DNA of 19,985 nt. It comes from an uncultured Lachnospiraceae bacterium. Its GTDB lineage: Bacteria; Bacillota; Clostridia; Lachnospirales; Lachnospiraceae. Position numbers and translations under genes: made by a program. The notes beneath the pieces were generated by a model. It was not told where the DNA came from. It did not search any database and saw only the letters and a program-made list of their open reading frames with translations. Positions 15,558 through 19,985 of this stretch are shown here, in pieces. Location of the stretch: the NCBI GenBank assembly GCA_937920345.1, contig CALGVA010000023.1:1-19985 (forward strand). Reading direction: 5' to 3'. Each line of letters begins with the position of its first letter. Positions within the stretch are counted from its first letter, which is position 1.

Positions 15558-15824
15558 TTACTTGGAAAATCCCAATCCTTCCACCCATTTGATAATATCC
15601 GGCTCTGCATCCTGTACCACTGTTCTGGAAATGGAAAACCCGTCTGTTACCACATTAGCATCCGGCTCTAAATCCGCAATCGTACTGATCGTATTAGAAA
15701 AGCCACTGCCACCGGAAGTTACAAAAGGAACTATTGTCTTGTCGGATAAGTCATACTGGTTCAAAAAACTGTAAATAATTCTTGGCATATCCGCATACCA
15801 GATTGCGTGTCCAGATTGATACAA
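15558..15824 (-). pseudogene. Flavodoxin, C-terminal fragment
   Basis: Reads AIWYADMPRIIYSFLNQYDL, KTIVPFVTSGGSGFSNTIST and DGFSISRTVVQDAEPDIIKW to the natural end GLGFSK. This is the second half of an FMN flavodoxin: the IWYADMP strand and loop over the flavin, the TSGGSGFS loop and the last helix. The phosphate-binding first half is missing. Upstream the frame stays open to 15926 without a recognised domain and without a good start; the first candidate is a TTG at 15824. The product could not bind FMN normally. It precedes the broken DUF4405 gene. Confidence 0.8.
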
Positions 15825-15964
15825 TTTTTGCTTGGGCGCTATCGTTTTTACATTTACCGCAAATGCCCGAAAATCAACATTTTGGGGAATGACGGATGCA
15901 CCCCTGCATGGGCGGCAATCGTTCTCTTAGTTGGGTTTGCCACACTTTTGATATTTCAAAGGGT

Positions 15965-16011
15965 AAAAAATAACGATAGCCTGTTTTTTAGCATGGCTAT
16001 CGTTATTTTTT
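15965..16011. terminator. Bidirectional terminator
   Basis: A 17-bp perfect inverted repeat: AAAAAATAACGATAGCC (15965-15981) and GGCTATCGTTATTTTTT (15995-16011) around a 13-nt loop. It gives a GC-containing stem followed by a T-run on both strands. It ends the nitroreductase transcript on the minus strand. Confidence 0.9.
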
Positions 16012-16077
16012 GCACCCATACAAAATTATTGCCATTACTTTTACAAGTTGCAATATTAATCTGTCGGTTTCTGACTA

Positions 16078-16743
16078 TTATATCCACTCGAAGTTTTCTT
16101 TGCCTGCACCTACTTCAAAGTGATATTTTCCAATGCCAAGGTCAATGCCTGAAAAATGTCCATTACCCGCTGAGATAGACACTTTATTCCCATCGCCGGA
16201 TACAACATAAGGCTGTTTATTCAACGCTGTTGGAGCATAAAGCAACGCATCAACACCATCAACAAACCATTGCGGTGTTTTACCGTTATATCGGCTGATT
16301 TCGGCTGCAGTTTTAGATCTATGCGGGACTCCCTGTGTCTTACCATATCCAATCGCAATAACACCGTTTACACGCACATTCTTATTATTAAGGTTTTTTA
16401 ATGCACCCTTGCCATTAAACATACCTCCAACCCACCATGTGTTAAGCCCAAGTGTCTGTGCATAAAGAATCAAGTCAGCACCGCAATAGCCCAGCTTTTC
16501 ATCAAGGTTGGGAGCATCTACTCCTGCAAGAACAATATAATTGTTTACTGTCTTTGAAAGCAGTAATTTTGCCATACTGCCGATACCGTCAGAATTACCA
16601 ACCACTAAAGCAAGATGAAGATTATATTTTTTATTATTTTCAGTAATCCGTGCATTCAACGATTCCACGATATCTGTGGGGATTGTCTTATCGGTATATT
16701 GTCTTACCATGTGCCTTTCTTTGATCGCTTCTTTAATTGTCAT
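16078..16743 (-). CDS. Nitroreductase family protein (TM1586 type)
   Basis: Probable FMN-dependent NAD(P)H oxidoreductase of 221 aa, soluble. The start has the family's RHMVRQYTDKTIP phosphate/ribityl-contacting segment. The centre is GYCGADLILYAQTLGLNTWW followed by VGG. Then come GYGKTQGVPHRSKTAAEISR and a C-terminal YAPTALNKQPY, where many members repeat the A-P-S/T-A-x-N-x-Q-P FMN contact. This half-repeat layout in one chain is the TM1586-type nitroreductase pattern. GGAGG lies 6 nt before the ATG. The gene follows the DUF4405 gene by 54 nt and probably belongs to the flavodoxin operon, ending at the bidirectional terminator. Substrate unknown; quinone or nitro-compound reduction is typical. 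Confidence 0.88.
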   Translation of the reverse strand: MTIKEAIKERHMVRQYTDKTIPTDIVESLNARITENNKKYNLHLALVVGNSDGIGSMAKLLLSKTVNNYIVLAGVDAPNLDEKLGYCGADLILYAQTLGLNTWWVGGMFNGKGALKNLNNKNVRVNGVIAIGYGKTQGVPHRSKTAAEISRYNGKTPQWFVDGVDALLYAPTALNKQPYVVSGDGNKVSISAGNGHFSGIDLGIGKYHFEVGAGKENFEWI

Positions 16744-16797
16744 ATTTGTCCTCCATAAATTCGACTATTTGTAGATTCCCTGCAAATCCACACAAAA

Positions 16798-17172
16798 TTA
16801 GTTTCTATGTTTAACCGAAGCCTTTTTCCCATGTGCCAGTATGTGTAATATAGTCAAGATTAAAAACAAAATTGCCGTTACCCTATGCAGATCTGCAGCA
16901 TATGTGATTCCACTTATCATCACTATCAAAAAATCAAAGAGCAGGAATACATTCAATACAGTCCGCTCCCACCTTGTACGACTGTATGTTCCTTTACCAA
17001 TACCTGCCCACCACAGCAAGTTCAAAATATTGTGCAAAACTAATAGGATAAACAGAACTGCCCCAAGGGACATATGCAGGACAATTCCTGTTTTCCCTAA
17101 ATTCATAAGCAGAACCATAATAGCCAGCATCCCTATATCAATACATAACTTGCAAATTTTTTTGATACGCAT
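16798..17172 (-). CDS. DUF4405-type cytochrome-like membrane protein
   Basis: Small membrane protein of 124 aa with four hydrophobic segments and a basic N-terminus (MRIKKICK). Histidines sit in or next to the membrane helices: VLHMSLG, LVLHNILN, DLHRVTA and LTILHILAHGK. These could ligate b-type heme, as suggested for DUF4405 proteins and their cytochrome b561-like relatives. GGGAG stands before the ATG, and the gene starts 11 nt after the flavodoxin stop, so it is clearly in the same operon. A second, broken DUF4405 gene lies at 15317-15523. The likely job is to pass electrons across or along the membrane to or from the anchored flavodoxin (inference from context). Confidence 0.75.
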   Translation of the reverse strand: MRIKKICKLCIDIGMLAIMVLLMNLGKTGIVLHMSLGAVLFILLVLHNILNLLWWAGIGKGTYSRTRWERTVLNVFLLFDFLIVMISGITYAADLHRVTAILFLILTILHILAHGKKASVKHRN

Positions 17173-17182
17173 AAATTCTCCC

Positions 17183-17911
17183 TTACTGTGCCAGACCAGC
17201 TTTTGTCAGGAAATCTTTCACCTCATCCCTGCTCCTGGCAGAAAGTCCATCCGCCACTACTGCGTCCGGACAGGCTGCAGCAATCTGCTCCGGGCCGGAA
17301 CCCAATCCCAATGCCTGGCTGGTGGCGATTGGTATGATCGTTTTTCCTGAAAAGTCATATTCTTCCAAAAATGAAAAGACAGGCACCGGCATACTGCTCA
17401 GCCAGTTTGGATAAATAATGATTACTGTATCGTAAATTTCTACGCTTTCAAGATGTTCTGTTAATTCCAGCCGCATCGATGTTCCCATTTCACTATGATG
17501 ACGGTCAAATGCCCCGCCGTAGGTTTCCGGGTATAGAGCATTTACCTTGATCGGGAAAATATCCCCTCCGGTTACTTCCTGTGCCGTAATCGCCAAAAGC
17601 TCTGCATGTCCGTAACCGATTCCATCTTCAACCTTCAGGCTTGCAGAAGCCACCGCATCCATTTCATCCGCTGTATATACCCGGTTATTTGTAAGTGAGA
17701 AATATGCCACAAGCACATTGCTCCCGCCTGTCACGGACATGACTCCTGCAGATATATCACTGACCGGAATTTTCTTTGCAAATGGATTAGGGAAAAAAGT
17801 ACAATAAAAGATTCCCCCGCCTATTATAGCGGTCAGACCTGCTATTATAATGACAGCTATTACAACTTTTTTACGTCTGCTCATTTTTCTTTTTACTGTT
17901 GAATTTTCCAT
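17183..17911 (-). CDS. Membrane-anchored flavodoxin
   Basis: Flavodoxin-fold protein of 242 aa with an N-terminal anchor. KRKMSRRKK precedes one hydrophobic helix (VVIAVIIIAGLTAIIGGGIF), so the positive-inside rule places the flavodoxin domain outside the membrane. The domain begins NVLVAYFSLTNNRVYTADEM, a modified phosphate loop with the family's inserted DAVASASL segment. Then come GYGHAELLAITAQEVTGGDI, VIIIYPNWLSSMPVPVFSFL and DFSGKTIIPIATSQALGLGS. The start is uncertain. GGAGGAAGG lies too far (about 21 nt) before the ATG at 17911, while the ATG at 17884 (MSRRKK) has only a purine-rich leader. It follows the broken MarR gene and is followed by the DUF4405 gene after 11 nt. Confidence 0.85.
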   Translation of the reverse strand: MENSTVKRKMSRRKKVVIAVIIIAGLTAIIGGGIFYCTFFPNPFAKKIPVSDISAGVMSVTGGSNVLVAYFSLTNNRVYTADEMDAVASASLKVEDGIGYGHAELLAITAQEVTGGDIFPIKVNALYPETYGGAFDRHHSEMGTSMRLELTEHLESVEIYDTVIIIYPNWLSSMPVPVFSFLEEYDFSGKTIIPIATSQALGLGSGPEQIAAACPDAVVADGLSARSRDEVKDFLTKAGLAQ

Positions 17912-17923
17912 AATACAATATAC
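17904..17923 (-). promoter_or_regulatory. 20-bp element shared with the TetR-remnant promoter
   Basis: Plus strand TTTTCCATAATACAATATAC differs at one base from 12064-12083, where it contains the TATAAT box of the TetR-like remnant. Here it overlaps the first possible start codon of the flavodoxin. It may be a promoter or operator half-site, in which case translation would begin at 17884. Confidence 0.35.
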
Positions 17924-17941
17924 TTATCCTTCCTCCAGATT

Positions 17942-18196
17942 CTAATTGATCTTTCTGACCGAGCTGACCATCAATGAAACGGTATCCTCTATCTCCCGCT
18001 GTTTCTGCCCGTCCAGCCGATCTCCTGCGGCATTGATGTATTTCTGGCAGCTCATCCTACATAATGCCGTCATTTTGATACAGCTACCCGATATATATAA
18101 ATTCTGTAGCATTAAGTCCCGCACCTGCAAGCTCACGGCTCAAAAAAAGTTAAACTGACGGTTCAGTATCCCTATGTTTTTTCCGATTGAATACAT
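17942..18196 (-). pseudogene. MarR family regulator, multiply broken
   Basis: AGGA lies 8 nt before ATG at 18196, and the frame reads MYSIGKNIGILNRQFNFF, close to the intact MarR start MNTIGKNINILYRQFNLF. A T-run (18143-18149, one T short) shifts the frame. The next frame continues LSRELAGAGLNATEFIYIG, TAG, LYQNDGIM, TAG, DEL. The winged helix is deleted, and the C-terminus GDRLDGQKQREIEDTVSLMV, SSVRKIN returns in the first frame. So there are one frameshift, two amber codons (18084-18086 and 18057-18059), an internal deletion and a second frame change. It sits 13 nt after the hydrolase stop and just before the flavodoxin, and was probably the flavodoxin operon's own regulator. Confidence 0.8.
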
Positions 18197-18209
18197 ACGC
18201 TCTTTCCTG

Positions 18210-19394
18210 TTACAAATTATCTGCTATCCAGTCACCGATGAATTCCGAGCCAACCTGGTACCCACCCATCTGTGCATGATGTTGTGCCGTAGATTCAGTA
18301 TCAAAACACTTATATTCCTTTTCACAATTTGTCAGGGTGTCAAAGAATATTTTGGCACTTCCCTTATTAATCTCTGCAGTTCCATCTAAAACTAGCGTTT
18401 TACAGGTAATAAGATTCATAATACCTGTATTGTCATACTTCTTAAGCTCTTCTATTATTTCATCCCGTTGCACACCATGTTTCCATGCATAATCATCCAT
18501 CAGGCTATATACCATCTTGGGTCTGACCATTGCAGGAAGTTTCATTACCTTATCAAATATTCCCGCGAAATGTGTTCCCCAGGCAATATTTCCTGTGTCT
18601 GTAATACAAACCTTTATTCTCTTTTCATATGCACAAGCCCTGGGTAATAAAAATGCTCCAAAACTGAATCCAATAGCCCCAATTCTATTTTCGTCAATAC
18701 AGTCAAACTGCCCTAAAGCATAATTGATGACCGGAGTCATTACGTTTTCAAAGTCTGGTCTAAATGGCATATGATTTACCCGCAGTGGTACACCCTGTCC
18801 CGGTCCATCGAAACAAAGGCAGTGAATACCTCTTTTTAACAGCCCGTCATAAAGCCACCTTGTATCCTCTGCCCATGTATCCCGTCCTGGGACAAGGATA
18901 ACAACCGGTGCCTTATCTTTGGCAGTCAGCGATTGATAAAAATGCCCCGGAAGGGTTGCATCCTCATACGGGATGTCAATTGCAACACCAGGATAACCGG
19001 ATATCCTCAAATAATCCTCATAACATTTTGCCGCAATTCCAGCATACTTCTCTATTCTTTCATCCTTTGTCTGATTAAAGCAAATAAGAGAAGTTCTCCA
19101 GTAAGTAGATGCCCGCAGATATAATTCGGCTGCAGAAATCAAATGTCCCTTCTGTTCTTTTTCTCTTGCCTGCTCCTGCAGCCTTTTTGCTAAGCCAGAC
19201 CACTTATCAATCCATGATTCTTCACTGGAATCCGTAAGCTGGCAATATATTTCCATTACTTCTCCAATATCGGTCATCCCAAAAGGTGCACATCCAAGCA
19301 GATGCTTTGCCAGTGCATCCAACATAACATGTGAATGAAAATGTACATCCTGCCAATGTGTCCCCGGTTTCAAATTCGATTTTACTTTTGGCAT
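18210..19394 (-). CDS. Alpha/beta hydrolase (FrsA/DHPON hydrolase-like)
   Basis: Serine hydrolase of 394 aa. Residues about 1-150 form a helical N-terminal domain (DALAKHLLGCAPFGMTDIGE, AAELYLRASTYWRTSLICF) like that of 2,6-dihydroxypseudooxynicotine hydrolase and FrsA-type esterases. The alpha/beta core starts near 165 with PVVILVPGRDTWAEDTRWLY. The nucleophile elbow is GAIGFSFGAFL with S244, the acid lies probably in LVLDGTAEINKG, and the histidine is in TAQHHAQMGGYQVGSEFIGD (H372 or H373). The start overlaps the MarR stop as TAATG. It is therefore cotranscribed with and likely controlled by that MarR protein. The bond cleaved is unknown; a C-C or ester bond in an aromatic or keto compound would fit the family. 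Confidence 0.88.
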   Translation of the reverse strand: MPKVKSNLKPGTHWQDVHFHSHVMLDALAKHLLGCAPFGMTDIGEVMEIYCQLTDSSEESWIDKWSGLAKRLQEQAREKEQKGHLISAAELYLRASTYWRTSLICFNQTKDERIEKYAGIAAKCYEDYLRISGYPGVAIDIPYEDATLPGHFYQSLTAKDKAPVVILVPGRDTWAEDTRWLYDGLLKRGIHCLCFDGPGQGVPLRVNHMPFRPDFENVMTPVINYALGQFDCIDENRIGAIGFSFGAFLLPRACAYEKRIKVCITDTGNIAWGTHFAGIFDKVMKLPAMVRPKMVYSLMDDYAWKHGVQRDEIIEELKKYDNTGIMNLITCKTLVLDGTAEINKGSAKIFFDTLTNCEKEYKCFDTESTAQHHAQMGGYQVGSEFIGDWIADNL

Positions 19395-19837
19395 TATTGT
19401 CCCTCCTTGTCATCAATTCCATTTATTAACTTAACATGTTCTGTGATGATCTCCAGATTTTTTTCAAACTGAATCACTTCCTCGTCATTCATTGGAGTAT
19501 TGCATATTTTCATCCACTTTTTCTGAATTGATTCCATAAGCGGCTTATATTTATATGCTTTATCAGTCAGATAAACCCTCTTAGCCCTACGGTCCGATTC
19601 ATCCGGTTTGCGAATAATGATACCCTTTTTTTCCAGATTCTGCATTGATCTTGCTGTTGCTGCTTTATCAACACAAAAATCCTTCGCTAAATCATCCTGT
19701 GTAACACCATCTTCTATAAACAGAGTTCCAAGATACATTAAATCCGTTGAATTTAATTCAACTCCTGATAACTCATGATTTAGGAAAAGATTAAATTGTC
19801 TGTACAAAATATTTATGTTTTTTCCAATCGTGTTCAT
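19394..19837 (-). CDS. MarR family transcriptional regulator
   Basis: Winged-helix repressor of 147 aa. The N-terminal dimer helix is NILYRQFNLFLNHELSGVEL. The DNA-binding helices are EDGVTQDDLAKDFCVDKAAT and ARSMQNLEKKGIIIRKPDES, and the wing is DRRAKRVYLTDKA. The C-terminal dimer helices follow. GGAGG lies shortly before the ATG. It is the first gene of the operon with the hydrolase and sits behind a promoter covered by two palindromes, so it probably represses itself and the hydrolase until a small, often phenolic or oxidising, signal appears. A decayed paralogue lies at 17942-18196. Confidence 0.93.
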   Translation of the reverse strand: MNTIGKNINILYRQFNLFLNHELSGVELNSTDLMYLGTLFIEDGVTQDDLAKDFCVDKAATARSMQNLEKKGIIIRKPDESDRRAKRVYLTDKAYKYKPLMESIQKKWMKICNTPMNDEEVIQFEKNLEIITEHVKLINGIDDKEGQ

Positions 19838-19848
19838 GTTAGCCTCCG

Positions 19849-19898
19849 TATAGTTGATGTGTCAACTATAGCACAGTTTTGTTGATGTGTCAACTATA
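19849..19898 (-). promoter_or_regulatory. MarR operon promoter with two operators
   Basis: Minus strand TTGACA (19888-19893), 17-nt spacer, TATAGT (19865-19870). Operator 1 is TATAGTTGA-TGTG-TCAACTATA (19849-19870), a perfect 9-bp dyad over the -10. Operator 2 is GTTGA-TGTG-TCAAC (19881-19894), over the -35. The 18-bp GTTGATGTGTCAACTATA is repeated exactly at 19853-19870 and 19881-19898. AGTTGA-N4-TCAACT is a typical MarR site. Confidence 0.88.
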
Positions 19899-19943
19899 TG
19901 GAGAATGGCTTATCAGCAAATTTCCATACACTGAATATTCTAA

Positions 19944-19980
19944 CGCTTCGGAGCCACCGTTTTATCGCTTGAGAGCCACC
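19944..19980. repeat. Imperfect direct repeat, possible IS21-type end
   Basis: CGCTTCGGAGCCACC (19944-19958) and CGCTTGAGAGCCACC (19966-19980) differ at two bases, 22 bp apart. Read on the minus strand they give repeated GGTGGCTC motifs like the multiple terminal repeats of IS21-family elements. No transposase is in the window, so the assignment is tentative. Confidence 0.35.
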
Positions 19981-19985
19981 TCGGA

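Noticed and set aside
15880..15926. Possible 4Fe-4S ferredoxin motif (DCRPC and CIRHSPKC in two frames)
   Set aside because: It needs several assumed base losses to join the frames and rests on very few residues.
16841..17350. Plus-strand frame across DUF4405 and flavodoxin genes
   Set aside because: It is antisense to two genes with clear family features and shows no domain or ribosome site.
15464..18086. TAG read as an amino acid, because three remnants contain in-frame TAG
   Set aside because: The same genes also carry frameshifts and deletions, and intact genes such as the lipoprotein at 10167 end with TAG.
1..19985. CRISPR array, tRNA or rRNA genes
   Set aside because: No regularly spaced repeats, cloverleaf signatures or rRNA-like stretches were seen in the window.

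Overview
The window looks like chromosome from an anaerobic, motile low-to-medium-GC Firmicute, most likely a gut Lachnospiraceae. The basis is strong AGGAGG-type ribosome sites, sigma-A-like promoters, a FlxA-like protein, a Y-polymerase/YolD pair, a GHKL/LytTR two-component pair and DUF4405/flavodoxin genes. No rRNA, tRNA, CRISPR array or complete insertion sequence was seen.

Left part, about 1-9.2 kb: ordinary, mostly intact genes, visibly richer in GC than the rest. In order they are a methyl-accepting chemotaxis protein (-), an NhaC-type Na+/H+ antiporter (-), a Y-family DNA polymerase overlapping a YolD-like partner (+), an aromatic acid exporter family membrane protein (-), a FlxA-like protein (+) and an AraC/GyrI-type regulator (+). 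Promoters and terminators are clear here. They include an exact TTGACA-N17-TATAAT promoter placed about 165 nt ahead of the exporter-like gene.

Middle part, about 9.2-13.1 kb: a tocopherol-cyclase-like protein and two acidic lipoproteins with Ca-loop-like segments. Between the lipoproteins lies a compact gene graveyard (11.27-12.1 kb). It holds the 3' end of a GNAT acetyltransferase, a response regulator start fused by deletion to a frameshifted histidine kinase piece, and the first codons of a TetR-like regulator that still has its promoter and a palindromic operator.

Right part, about 13.1-20 kb, all on the minus strand: a GHKL histidine kinase/LytTR regulator operon with its own promoter, then a redox island. 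Read in the direction of transcription, the island is MarR - alpha/beta hydrolase - broken second MarR - membrane-anchored flavodoxin - DUF4405 membrane protein - TM1586-type nitroreductase - bidirectional terminator - flavodoxin fragment - broken DUF4405 gene. The flavodoxin/DUF4405 pair and the MarR gene therefore each occur twice, once intact and once decayed, which suggests an amplified and eroding redox module. The intact MarR gene has two palindromes over the -35 and -10 of its promoter, so it is probably autoregulated. The right edge carries a 15-bp imperfect direct repeat that resembles the end of an IS21-type element.

The most interesting material is the flavodoxin-DUF4405-nitroreductase set, whose flavodoxin domain is predicted to sit outside the membrane, and the unusual density of gene remnants from 11.3 to 18.2 kb.
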